Shown: one piece after another, positions 17,997 through 26,269 of the stretch | How the letters are laid out: each line of letters begins with the position of its first letter | Numbering within the stretch: position 1 is the first letter of the stretch | NCBI RefSeq assembly: GCF_009176545.1 | Contig: NZ_VTOJ01000002.1 | Span: 496,001 to 560,000, forward strand | Source: Salinigranum salinum | Lineage (GTDB): Archaea; Halobacteriota; Halobacteria; Halobacteriales; Haloferacaceae | Direction: 5' to 3' | Length of the DNA: 64,000 nucleotides | Notes under the pieces: model-generated | Database searches by the model: none | What the model was told of the DNA's origin: nothing | What the model saw: only the letters and a program-made list of their open reading frames with translations | Made by a program: the position numbers and the translations under genes

Positions 17997-18638
17997 CTAC
18001 TCGGCGTCGAGACGGCCGAAGACGCGGGCAGCCAGCGCGACCGAGAGGAACGACAGCGCGACCGTCGCGACCACGAGCACCACCCCGGGTTCGTAGCGGA
18101 GTGGGGGGTAGTAGCCGAAGCCGTAGTCGAAGACGTCGTTCACGAGGAGAGCGACGAGCGCGAAGCCGAGCGCCCCGCGCGTCGTCCGGCCGTAGTGGGG
18201 GATGAGAAACGCCTCGACGACGAACCCCAGGTGGGTGAACATGATGCCCCAGTAGTCCCACAGCGCCGCCGCCGAGAAGCCGACGTAGAGGTCGGGACGG
18301 AGGTTCAGCGCGAGCGCCGTCCAGAGGCCGTACTTGACGAGCCAGACGAACGCGAGCGTGTGGAGGTACGCCAGTGGGCGGTTGACCGGTGCGTCGCTCA
18401 CCGGGCGGCCCAAGTTCGAGAGCAGCGTCGCGATCGACAGTGTCGCCAGCGCGAGCGCGGTCGGCGAGTCGCCGAACAGCGGGTAGAGGAAGGTGGGCAG
18501 GTCGGCGAACGAGGGATCCGAGTGGACGTAGAAACTCACCCCCACCAGAAAGGCACTGGCGTTCAGCGCCAGAAACGTGACGAGGCTGGGGCCGTTCCCC
18601 AGATACTCTTGGACGTACCGTTCGGGGACGAGCACCAT
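17997..18638 (-). CDS. DUF1405 family membrane protein
   Basis: A 213-residue integral membrane protein with about six hydrophobic segments. Signature-like residues of the DUF1405 (YpjA) family are visible: SFYVHSDPSFADLP near the N-terminus, AFVWLVKYGLWT in the middle and DYWGIMFTHLGFVVEA, followed by NDVFDYGFGYYPPLR. The molecular role of the family is unknown. A TATA-like ggtttttcc lies about 26 bases upstream. It is followed, in the same direction, by the ArsR-type gene. Confidence 0.75.
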   Translation of the reverse strand: MVLVPERYVQEYLGNGPSLVTFLALNASAFLVGVSFYVHSDPSFADLPTFLYPLFGDSPTALALATLSIATLLSNLGRPVSDAPVNRPLAYLHTLAFVWLVKYGLWTALALNLRPDLYVGFSAAALWDYWGIMFTHLGFVVEAFLIPHYGRTTRGALGFALVALLVNDVFDYGFGYYPPLRYEPGVVLVVATVALSFLSVALAARVFGRLDAE

Positions 18639-18737
18639 CGTCTCCTACCTGGCACCCACTGGGAAAAACCGTGGCGTTCCGGCGGTCGGCGTGGCACGCC
18701 GACGCGGCTGGTGAGCGGGGTGTGTCCCCCGCGGTGC

Positions 18738-20942
18738 CTACGCGTTTACCACGTCGAGATCGATCGCCTGCCGGATCCGCGTCTGTGCCTCCTGAACGCG
18801 CCGGAGGACGAACCGCCGGAGCGTGGTTGGGAGTCCGTCGCCGGCGTTCCTGGCGACGGTACGGGCCGCATCGAGGTGGCCGAATGCCGTCCGAAGCTCC
18901 CCATCCGCTTCCTCCGGCAGCCCCTCGTCGAGGAACGCGTCGGCCTCGAACACCGCTCCGAGCGCGCGCTCGAACCGCTGGCCGACCTCGTCGGCCGCGG
19001 CGAAGTCGAGCCGCGCCTCCCGCGTCTCGGCGACCCGATCCAGTTCGGCCTCGTACTCGCGGCTCGTCTCGCGGAGGTACGAGACGAGAAACCGGACGAC
19101 GGACGCCTTGCCCGTCTCGGTTTGCCCGGCGGGAGCGGGTTCGCCCGTGGGACCGGGCCGGACGCGCTCGACGCTGACGTTCCCCGTGACGTCCGTCACC
19201 TCCACCACGTATGCGCCGGCGCGGTGGAGGTAGATCGCCGACCGGCGGTCCTCCTCGACCGGTGGGGCGTCGTAGACGGTCCCCCCGAAGTCGTCGCGGA
19301 CTCGGACCGATGCGGCACCTCCTCGCGCGGCGGCGTCGACCGGGAGTTTGAACGCGTCGGCGGTCTCGACGAGGGCGAGCCGTCCGCCCGCGCCGGCGCG
19401 CACGAGGTCGACACCGCGCTCGACGTCGAGACGCTGGGCGTACGGCGCGTAGCCGGCACCGTTCACCACGAGCCGGTGCTCGCCGTCGTCGACGTCGACG
19501 AGGACGACGTGCCCGTGCGAGGAGGGGACGGCGACCGGATCGGACTCGAACAGGGCGACCACCTCGGTCCCGAGCGACGCGAGCGTGATTCCGGCGTTCG
19601 CCGGCGCGGCGTCGTTCGGCCGCATCGCCAGCACGCCCGCGACGACCGTCGCACCGGTGTCCGGAACCGAGAGCCCGTACCGTCGACCGAGTTCGCGCCG
19701 GTGGCGTGCGTCGGTCACGTCGTGGATCGGCTCGTCGAACCGCGCCTGGTCCGCGTCGTCCGACCACGGGAAGCCCGCAGCCGAGAGGTGGTGGGCGATG
19801 CGGTCCTCGACGAAGCCGGGGACGGCGAACGGGAAGCTCAACTGCGGGCCGGTGAACGCCTCGATGTAGGTCACCTCGTCGATCGGAAGCAGGTCGTACG
19901 CGACGTCACCGCCCGCGAAGCCGAAGACGAGCCCGTCGCGGCGCGGCGGGAACGACGACGGCGGGCGCTGGAGGTCGGTGAGCGAGTCGACCGCCAGCGA
20001 CGCCGGGAGGAAGTCGTCGGCCGTCACCCGGAGGGCGGCGTGGTCGAACAGCAGGTCGCCGTCGAGCTCGGGGACGACGTACGGGATCGTGAGGCCTTCG
20101 CCCCGCGGGAGTCCGTACGCCAGCGGGAGTCCCTCGCTGCCGGCGACGGCGGCGACCGGCGCGTTCGTGACGTCGGCCGGTTCGTCTCCAGCGGGGTACC
20201 GCTCGAACCGATCTCTGGTCCGGTTGGTGCCGATGGCGCTCGAGTGCGATCCGAGTTCGGCGATCACGCTCACCGTCTCCGACGGCGGGTCGAGGTGTTC
20301 GTTGTTCGGCATCGACCGCGCGTGAGCGCTCCCCACGTACAGCACCGGCGTCGGCTCCCCGCCCGACGTGTCGAGCCAGACGTACAGCACTTCCCAGTCG
20401 TGCCAGTGGAAGTTGGTGGTGAACTGGTCGAACACGGAGTAGAACCAGTACTGGACCACGCTGAGGTCGTCGGCCGGGGAGACGACGTGGTAGAACACCG
20501 TCGGGAACGGCGGCGCGTCCGGATCGTCGAACGCCGCGACGTAGTCGTTGAGCGCGTTAAAACCGTCCACGACGGGGTCGTCGGCGTCGGGAACGAACGC
20601 ACGCGGGTCGGTCGGGAACCACCGCTCGTCCCGGTCGAAGTAGAGGTCGGGGGCGAACCGCTCGGCGAGCGCCCGCGCGTCGTTCGCCGACGCGGGCGTC
20701 GACGTCGGAGTCGCCGCCGCGGTCGGTGTCGGGGTTGCCGTCGTGGTCGTCGTCGGGGTCGAACCGCCCTGCTCCTGAGGAGGGCGACCCAGACAGAGGC
20801 TCAGGAGTCCCTCGAGCACGCCTACCGCGGCCGTGGCGACGAACGGTCGGCGGCGGATCGTGGAGCCGGGAGCGTCGTCCGTCTCCCGTCCGTCGGGGTC
20901 CACCAACGGTTCCGTCGTGTCAGTCTGTTCGAAGTCGTCCAT
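18738..20942 (-). CDS. Large Tat lipoprotein with NPP1/Vps62-like domain
   Basis: A 734-residue secreted protein. The N-terminal TIRRRPFVATAAVG followed by a hydrophobic run and LLSLC looks like a Tat signal with a lipobox cysteine. A Thr/Pro-rich linker (residues 75-100) follows. The next domain contains VQYWFYSVFDQ and HWHDWEVLYVWLD; the HDWE core is the hallmark of NPP1 (NLP) and the related Vps62 family. Later regions look like a beta-rich domain (residues 430-590) and a long helical C-terminal segment (600-734) with many charged residues. The start gives an intact signal; a longer frame adds only 11 residues. Surface-attached; activity unknown. Confidence 0.68.
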   Translation of the reverse strand: MDDFEQTDTTEPLVDPDGRETDDAPGSTIRRRPFVATAAVGVLEGLLSLCLGRPPQEQGGSTPTTTTTATPTPTAAATPTSTPASANDARALAERFAPDLYFDRDERWFPTDPRAFVPDADDPVVDGFNALNDYVAAFDDPDAPPFPTVFYHVVSPADDLSVVQYWFYSVFDQFTTNFHWHDWEVLYVWLDTSGGEPTPVLYVGSAHARSMPNNEHLDPPSETVSVIAELGSHSSAIGTNRTRDRFERYPAGDEPADVTNAPVAAVAGSEGLPLAYGLPRGEGLTIPYVVPELDGDLLFDHAALRVTADDFLPASLAVDSLTDLQRPPSSFPPRRDGLVFGFAGGDVAYDLLPIDEVTYIEAFTGPQLSFPFAVPGFVEDRIAHHLSAAGFPWSDDADQARFDEPIHDVTDARHRRELGRRYGLSVPDTGATVVAGVLAMRPNDAAPANAGITLASLGTEVVALFESDPVAVPSSHGHVVLVDVDDGEHRLVVNGAGYAPYAQRLDVERGVDLVRAGAGGRLALVETADAFKLPVDAAARGGAASVRVRDDFGGTVYDAPPVEEDRRSAIYLHRAGAYVVEVTDVTGNVSVERVRPGPTGEPAPAGQTETGKASVVRFLVSYLRETSREYEAELDRVAETREARLDFAAADEVGQRFERALGAVFEADAFLDEGLPEEADGELRTAFGHLDAARTVARNAGDGLPTTLRRFVLRRVQEAQTRIRQAIDLDVVNA

Positions 20943-21120
20943 GGTCTCACTCGCAGAGGATCGCCACGGCGCCAATCACGGTGGGCCGTCCGTCGTCCCG
21001 CGGTTCTGTCGGACCCACGGTGTCGCAGTGTGGCGGTATGGTACGACACCAGCTCACATGGCTCTGTCGGACGACCTGACAAACGACACGTAATTACCAC
21101 TCCGAAGTGAGTAGTCGTGT

Positions 21121-22635
21121 ATGCAGGCTGCGCTCGTAATCCTCGACGGCTGGGGGCTCGGCGACCACGACCGACGCGACGCGGTGAAAGCCGCCGACAC
21201 CCCCAACTTCGACCGCTTCGCCGCGAACGGCGCGTACAGCACCCTCGACGTCTCGGGGCGGCGGGTCGGCCTGCCCGAGGGACAGATGGGAAACAGCGAG
21301 GTCGGCCACCTCAACATCGGGGCGGGGAGAGTGGTGAAACAGGCGTACACCCGGATCGAGGACGCCATCGCCGACGGCTCGTTCGAGGAGAACGACGCCA
21401 TCGCCTCGGCGTTCGACCACGCCGAGACGACCGGGGGGCGGGTCCACTTCATGGGGCTCGTCTCCGACGGTGGCGTCCACTCCGAACAGGGTCACCTCCA
21501 CGCGCTCGTCGACATCGCCGCCGACAGGGGAGTCGAAGCCGTCACGCACGCGTTCATGGACGGCCGCGACACCGACCCGCACGGGGGCCGCCACTACCTC
21601 GCCGACCTTGAGGGGCACGTCGCCGACCGCGGAACTGGCGACGTTGCGACCGTCTCGGGGCGGTACTACGCGATGGACCGCGACCAGAACTGGGAGCGGA
21701 CGAAGCGCGCGTACGACGCGATCGTCTCCCGTGAGGCCGACCACACGGCGACGACGGCCGTCGAGGCGGTCGAGGCCTCCTACGACCGCGGCGACACCGA
21801 CGAGTTCGTCGAACCGACCCTCGTGGAGGGCGGCCCCGCACTCGAAGACGGCGACGCCGTGGTCTTCTTCAACTTCCGACCGGATCGCGCCCGCCAGCTC
21901 GTCCGGATGCTCGGCGACGTCGACCCCGTGTGGGAGTTCGACACCTCGCCGCCGGAGATCGAACTCGTCACGCTGACCGAGTACGACCGGACGTTCGACT
22001 TCCCCGTCGCGTTCCCACCGAACGAGCCCGAGGACACGCTCGGCGAGGTCCTCTCCGAAGCGGGCAAGACGCAGCTTCGCCTCGCGGAGTCCGAGAAGTA
22101 CGCCCACGTCACCTACTTCCTCAACGGCGGCCGCGAAGTGGAGTTCGAGGGGGAGCGACGGGAGATCATCCGGTCGCCGGACGTGCCGACGTACGACCAC
22201 CAGCCCGAGATGAGCGCCGAGGAAGTGACCGACACGGCGATCGGAATCGTCGAATCCGACGATCCGGACGTGCTTGTGCTCAACTACGCGAACCCGGACA
22301 TGGTGGGTCACACGGGAGACTTCGACGCCGCGGTCGCCGCGGTCGAGGCGGTCGACACCCAGCTCGGACGGTTGATCGAGGCCGTCCAGGCCGCGGGCGG
22401 GCACGTCCTGATCACCGCGGACCACGGCAACGCCGACGACATGGGGACGCCCGACCAGCCCCACACCGCCCACACGACGAACCCCGTCCCCCTGATCTAC
22501 CTCGCGCCGGACGGCTCGGCGGGCGAGCGGACGCTCCGTCCGGGCGGGTCGCTCTGTGACCTCGCGCCGACGCTACTCGAACTCGTCGACGTCGACCAGC
22601 CGGCGGCGATGACGGGCGAGTCCCTGCTGGAGTGA
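21121..22635 (+). CDS. gpmI: 2,3-bisphosphoglycerate-independent phosphoglycerate mutase
   Basis: A 504-residue alkaline-phosphatase-superfamily enzyme that interconverts 3- and 2-phosphoglycerate in glycolysis and gluconeogenesis. Metal ligands appear in VILDGWGLGD, the catalytic serine in GQMGNSEVGHLNIGAG, and further ligands in NYANPDMVGHTGDF and ITADHGNADDM, with HTTNPVP near the end. This is full length for the bacterial-type iPGM. A TATA-like taattac lies about 27 bases upstream of the ATG. The NPP1-like gene is transcribed divergently from the same region. Confidence 0.96.
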   Translation: MQAALVILDGWGLGDHDRRDAVKAADTPNFDRFAANGAYSTLDVSGRRVGLPEGQMGNSEVGHLNIGAGRVVKQAYTRIEDAIADGSFEENDAIASAFDHAETTGGRVHFMGLVSDGGVHSEQGHLHALVDIAADRGVEAVTHAFMDGRDTDPHGGRHYLADLEGHVADRGTGDVATVSGRYYAMDRDQNWERTKRAYDAIVSREADHTATTAVEAVEASYDRGDTDEFVEPTLVEGGPALEDGDAVVFFNFRPDRARQLVRMLGDVDPVWEFDTSPPEIELVTLTEYDRTFDFPVAFPPNEPEDTLGEVLSEAGKTQLRLAESEKYAHVTYFLNGGREVEFEGERREIIRSPDVPTYDHQPEMSAEEVTDTAIGIVESDDPDVLVLNYANPDMVGHTGDFDAAVAAVEAVDTQLGRLIEAVQAAGGHVLITADHGNADDMGTPDQPHTAHTTNPVPLIYLAPDGSAGERTLRPGGSLCDLAPTLLELVDVDQPAAMTGESLLE

Positions 22636-22703
22636 GCGGTCGGGGAGAGAGCTGTCAGCCGAAGAGACTGTCGAGTCGTCGCGGGGAGCGGAGGCCGACA
22701 CCG

Positions 22704-23360
22704 TCACGACTCCGTGTCGACGCCGGGGAGCGGATCGTCCGCCCGCTCGACGAACGATCGGTAGACGGGGCCGGCGAGGAGCAGGACCGCGGCGAGCGCG
22801 GCGGCGGCGACGAGACGGAAGTCGACGGCGCCGAGCGTCGCGTTCGAAAGCGAGTCGAGCGAACTGCCGGCGAGCACGCCGACGACGGCCCATGGGAGTT
22901 CGCCGATGGTGGTCCCGACGACGAACGCCGGGAGCGAGACGCCGGAGACGCCCGCCGCGACGGAGACGACGTCGGACGGGGCAGGCAGGAGTCGGGAGCC
23001 GATCACGCTCCGGAGGTCGCCGGCCTCGTGGACGACGCGTTCGCCCTGGCTCGCGACCCACGACTCGCGGCCGAGGCGGCGTGCGACGACGAACGGCGGG
23101 ACGCTCGTGATCGTGATGAGTGCGAGCGCGTACGGGAGGCCGACGACGCCGTAGCCGTAGCCGGCCGCGACGGCCAGGAGCGTCGTCGGCCAGGCGACGA
23201 GCGGGCGGACGAGTGCGACGACCAGGAGGGCGACACCGAACCGGAGCGGGTCGGCAACGACCCAGGTCAGCCCCCGCAGCGCCGTCTCCGGTGCGACGAC
23301 GAGTGTCCCGACGAGCACGGCGAAGCACAGGCCGCCGACGAGGAGCCGTGACCGTCGCAT
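22704..23360 (-). CDS. TVP38/TMEM64 (VTT domain) membrane protein
   Basis: A 218-residue protein with about six hydrophobic segments. The VTT/SNARE-associated core is recognisable: RPLVAWPTTLLAVAAGYGYG, ARRLGRESWV, SRLLPAPSDVVSVAAGVSGVSLPAFVVGTTIGELPW. Proteins of this family (DedA/TVP38) are membrane transporters or lipid scramblases; no substrate can be given. The start is supported by a TATA-like gtatactg about 25 bases upstream on the minus strand. It converges with gpmI. Confidence 0.85.
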   Translation of the reverse strand: MRRSRLLVGGLCFAVLVGTLVVAPETALRGLTWVVADPLRFGVALLVVALVRPLVAWPTTLLAVAAGYGYGVVGLPYALALITITSVPPFVVARRLGRESWVASQGERVVHEAGDLRSVIGSRLLPAPSDVVSVAAGVSGVSLPAFVVGTTIGELPWAVVGVLAGSSLDSLSNATLGAVDFRLVAAAALAAVLLLAGPVYRSFVERADDPLPGVDTES

Positions 23361-23454
23361 ACCCGACGGATCTCGTTCGAGGCAGTATACGCTTTGTGTT
23401 CGTACGGTCCCTATGACCGGAGAGTCGGATAGTCGACACGTCGTGAGCGGCCCA

Positions 23455-23520
23455 CGCGACCGAGCCGCGACTGACGCACGACCGGGCCGCGACTGATGCG
23501 CGACCGAGCCGCGACTGATG
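23455..23520. repeat. Three tandem 22-bp repeats
   Basis: Three consecutive 22-base units of the form c[ga]cgaccg[ag]gccgcgactga[ct]g in the gap between the VTT protein gene and the gene starting at 23579, followed by a partial fourth. Neighbouring units differ at two to four positions. The array lies upstream of the TATA-like box of the following gene. Confidence 0.7.
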
Positions 23521-23578
23521 CGGACCGATCCAGGCCACGCACGGAACGCTTATTCACCCGACCACGGAATCCCGAGGT

Positions 23579-23944
23579 GTGACCGAGCGTTCCGACCGGG
23601 TCGAGCTCGCGCTCGACCTGCTCGCCCACATGGAGACCGACGAACTCGCCCTCGCGGACGTCGTCGACCGCATCGAGACGGTCACGACCGACCCGTCGCT
23701 CACCCGTGAGATCCTCGACACCGCCGAGATGCGCGGGATCATCGACCGTGACGGTGCCCGGGTCCACACCCGCCGCGGTGGTACGTTCGTCCGCTTCGAC
23801 AGCCAGATCCACGTCCGAGACGGGGAGTACGACTGTCGGCGCTGCGGCGCGAGCCTCTCGACCGGCTACTTCGTCGAGTTCGACGCCGGCGAACTCGGGC
23901 CGTTCGGCTCGTCGTGCGTCCGGAAAGTGCTCGGGCGCGAGTGA
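23579..23944 (+). CDS. Small haloarchaeal protein with winged-helix-like part and zinc ribbon
   Basis: A 121-residue protein starting with GTG, supported by a TATA-like gcttattca about 27 bases upstream. The first 70 residues are helical and end in a beta-wing-like RDGARVHTRRGGTFVRF, as in winged-helix domains. A CRRCG motif and a later single cysteine (GSSCVRK) suggest a partial metal-binding ribbon. I associate it with a conserved haloarchaeal family (DUF5830-like) but cannot confirm that. The function is unknown, with a role in transcription plausible. Confidence 0.65.
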   Translation: MTERSDRVELALDLLAHMETDELALADVVDRIETVTTDPSLTREILDTAEMRGIIDRDGARVHTRRGGTFVRFDSQIHVRDGEYDCRRCGASLSTGYFVEFDAGELGPFGSSCVRKVLGRE

Positions 23945-23977
23945 CGGACGGGGCGAGCGAGCCGCCCCGGCCGGGCA

Positions 23978-25198
23978 TCAGAGCCGACTGCGGATCTCGG
24001 CGATGAGCCGCTCGATCAGCTCCTCCTGGCGGTCGAGGCGGTCGTTCTGTGCCTCGATACGCGCTCGCAACGCCTCGACTTCGGCCGTGAGCGCCGCCAG
24101 ATCGTCACCCCGGGCGTCGTCCACGACGTTCGCCGCCTCCCGCGGCTCCTCGACGGCGTCGTCGGTCAGTCCCAGCAGGTCACTGGTCTCTATCACGTCG
24201 GGGTCTGCGGGTTCGCCTGTCCCCGAGTCGGGCTCGGAACCGTTCGCGTCCGCTCCCGATCCGGGTGAATCGGCGGGATCGACAGTGTCGGCAGTGTCGG
24301 CGGGTGCGACGCCCTCGGAGGAGTCGGTGGGCGCCGTCGCGCCGGGCTCCGTCGCCATCGTCGGGGCCGCGTCAGCTGGCTCTCCCATGCCCGCGTCGGC
24401 TGGCTCTTCGGTCCCCGCGTCGACGGCGGCCTCTGCGTCGGTCTGCTCCGTCTCGGCCCGGGTCGCGTTCTTCGGCTGCTCCGTGAGTTCGCCGGGGTTG
24501 ACCGACAGCGGGGTCGGACCCTCGCCGAACGACATTCGCGACGAGGGGGCGTCGTCCTCGTCGACGCCGAACCGTTCGCGGAGTGCCGCGACGCTGTCGA
24601 CGCCGTGGTGGTCGAGGACGGCCTCCGTCAACCGCTCGCGCACCTCCCGTGCGCGTTCGTTCGGTGCCTTGAACCGCTCCCGTCGCCCCCCGAGCGTGAG
24701 GACGAGCGTCGTGGCAACGCTGCCCTCCTCGAACGAGAGGTCGGTGACGTCCTCGTAGCGGAACTCCTCGAACTCCTCGTCCCACACCGCGTTGCCGATG
24801 TGTTTCACGAGCCGGTCGCTCGTGACGACGAGCGTCAGCTCAGAGAACCGGAACGTCTCCTTCACCGTCTCACCGGGGTCGGTGACGCCGACGGCGTTGA
24901 GCGTCCCCGCGAGCACGGGGTGGAGCGCGCGGTCGAGCGCCTTCGCCGGAACCGAAAAGGAGCGCTCGCCGTCGAGCCCGTAGTCGAGCGTGATCGTCGC
25001 CTTGCGCCGACCGGTGGAGACCGAGACGCGCTCGGCACCGTGGGGGAACTCCTCGACGGATTCGTCCGAGAGGAGCTTGTCGGCACGGTAGAGGATCGTT
25101 CGTGTCGGCGTGACGAACAGTGCGTCGTCGCCGAGATCGACGCGGGCGGCGACTCCCTCGTCGCCGAGCGCCGACTGGACGACGTCCGGATGAGTCAT
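23978..25198 (-). CDS. Haloarchaeal protein with PH-like domain, acidic linker and C-terminal coiled coil
   Basis: A 406-residue protein. The first 200 residues contain two beta-rich repeats (LGDDALFVTPTRTILYRADKLL; FSELTLVVTSDRLVKHIGNAVW) that look like paired PH-like/GRAM-type modules. A low-complexity linker rich in Ala, Asp, Glu, Pro and Thr covers residues 225-340, with repeated EEPADAGMGEPADA-like units. A C-terminal coiled coil (LTAEVEALRARIEAQNDRLDRQEELIERL) follows, likely for oligomerisation. I recognise it as a haloarchaeal DUF family (DUF7115-like) of unknown role. A TATA-like gatttatgcc lies about 28 bases upstream of the chosen start. Confidence 0.7.
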   Translation of the reverse strand: MTHPDVVQSALGDEGVAARVDLGDDALFVTPTRTILYRADKLLSDESVEEFPHGAERVSVSTGRRKATITLDYGLDGERSFSVPAKALDRALHPVLAGTLNAVGVTDPGETVKETFRFSELTLVVTSDRLVKHIGNAVWDEEFEEFRYEDVTDLSFEEGSVATTLVLTLGGRRERFKAPNERAREVRERLTEAVLDHHGVDSVAALRERFGVDEDDAPSSRMSFGEGPTPLSVNPGELTEQPKNATRAETEQTDAEAAVDAGTEEPADAGMGEPADAAPTMATEPGATAPTDSSEGVAPADTADTVDPADSPGSGADANGSEPDSGTGEPADPDVIETSDLLGLTDDAVEEPREAANVVDDARGDDLAALTAEVEALRARIEAQNDRLDRQEELIERLIAEIRSRL

Positions 25199-25417
25199 GG
25201 TCTCACGTCCCCGCCGGTCGGCATAAATCCGCGGGTGGAATTTCGGCTCGTGATACCGCCACGCCCTCCTCACGTCTGTCGCTCGTCAGCCGGCCGTCGG
25301 ACGTGACGTCGACCGGCCCCCGCCGAACCCGACCGTTGACCCCGGCGCGTGGTGGCACATCGCTCGACCGCGACGGATAGGAAGGTTGAAGGGCGAGACC
25401 GCAATACGGCAGTATGC

Positions 25418-25569
25418 GGCCGGGTGGCTTAGCTGGACATAGCGCCGCACTCATAGGGTTCTGAGATTCGGTGCGGTACCGCCTTGGAAGCCTCCGTCAC
25501 CCCACGGGGCCTGCCGAGCCTCGAACCTGGGCTATGCGGAGATCGCGGGTTCGGAGCCCGCCCCGGCCA
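25418..25569 (+). tRNA. Elongator tRNA-Met (CAT) with a 78-base intron
   Basis: A complete cloverleaf can be drawn. The acceptor GGCCGGG pairs with CCCGGCC. The D arm starts GCTT. The anticodon stem ccgca (25445-25449) pairs with tgcgg in exon 2. The anticodon CAT is at 25452-25454, the T stem GCGGG pairs with CCCGC, and the discriminator A is at 25569. No CCA is encoded. Exon 1 is 25418-25455 and exon 2 is 25534-25569. The intron at the canonical 37/38 site is 25456-25533. Inside it, ggttc near the 5' end pairs with gaacc near the 3' end, as expected for a bulge-helix-bulge. Haloarchaeal elongator tRNA-Met genes are known to carry such an intron; the stem is not of the initiator type. Confidence 0.93.
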
Positions 25570-25713
25570 CTTTCTCTCGACGAGTCCGAACGCAGTGAGT
25601 GACGAGTCCCCACGAAATGGTCGTGGTGCGGGCGGAGAAGCCGGAACGGTCGCACGCGAGTGTCAGCGGGCGTGCGGCAGGGAACGACGCGAGTTCACGA
25701 GCGGCGTGACCGT

Positions 25714-25738
25714 GGTTCGGAGCCCGCCCCGGCCACTT
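25714..25738 (+). repeat. Copy of the tRNA-Met 3' end
   Basis: A 25-base exact match to the tRNA-Met T-arm and acceptor end plus the bases just after it (from ggttcggagcccg to ggccactt), 166 bases downstream of the original at 25548-25572. No anticodon arm or 5' half accompanies it, so it is not a tRNA gene. It has the form of an integrase attachment repeat or of a duplicated tail. Confidence 0.8.
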
Positions 25739-25866
25739 CTCGAAACCGCCACGAACCGACGTGCGAGTGACGACACCGAGAAGGGGCCGGGTGTACGCGA
25801 CGAACCCGGAACGGTCGCCACGAACATCAGCGAGTGGCGAGTCGGCGGAGCTCGTCTCCGCCGGAC

Positions 25867-25880
25867 GTTCGGAGCCCGCC
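25867..25880 (+). repeat. Partial second copy of the tRNA-Met tail
   Basis: A 14-base match (gttcggagcccgcc) to the tRNA-Met T loop and 3' T stem, 152 bases after the previous copy, after which the match decays. Confidence 0.55.
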
Positions 25881-26269
25881 CTGTGACTGCTGGCCGACAC
25901 TCGCTGCTGGAACTGTCCGGCGGTTCGGACACTCTCCGGGACGACTCGTGGACGCTGTCGAGGCGGGCCGACTCGTGGAAGTAGTCGAGCCCCAACGACC
26001 CACCGACGTCGTCGAGGTGAGTCGACTCGCGGTCGCCGGTGCGCGGCGAGAAGCCACAGTCCTCCCCAGCCGACTCCCTCCCCCCTCGCTTCGCTCGGGG
26101 GGTCGGTCATCCCTCGCGCGCTCTGTCGCGCTCACGGGGAGCGCGACGCCGCGCGCCACTACTCCAGTCTCGAGCGCCGAGCGTGTCCGAACGCGCCACT
26201 GCTCACTCCACCTCCACGAGGTCACCGGTGCGCACGAACACGTCCCAGCGGGGCCCCGGTGGAGCGCGG

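Larger units (their letters stand above)
25570..26269. other. Non-coding region holding copies of the tRNA-Met 3' end
   Basis: A 700-base gap between tRNA-Met and the exporter permease gene. No convincing protein gene is visible. It holds two further copies of the tRNA tail (25714 and 25867) and a second shared word, ccggaacggtcgc, at about 25644 and 25808. The segments between tails therefore look like diverged tandem duplications of roughly 150-166 bases. Confidence 0.6.

Noticed and set aside
18195-21110. 971-codon plus-strand frame opposite the NPP1-like gene
   Set aside because: It is Arg/Val/Glu-rich shadow sequence, common opposite GC-rich genes, and it also covers the DUF1405 gene.
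23455-23520. CRISPR array
   Set aside because: Units are contiguous without unique spacers and there are no cas genes in the window.
25418-25569. Initiator tRNA-Met or tRNA-Ile2 instead of elongator tRNA-Met
   Set aside because: The anticodon stem lacks the initiator G/C triplet, and the position 37/38 intron is characteristic of the elongator gene in haloarchaea.
25714-25738. Second tRNA gene
   Set aside because: Only the T arm and acceptor 3' half are present; no D arm, anticodon arm or 5' acceptor strand.
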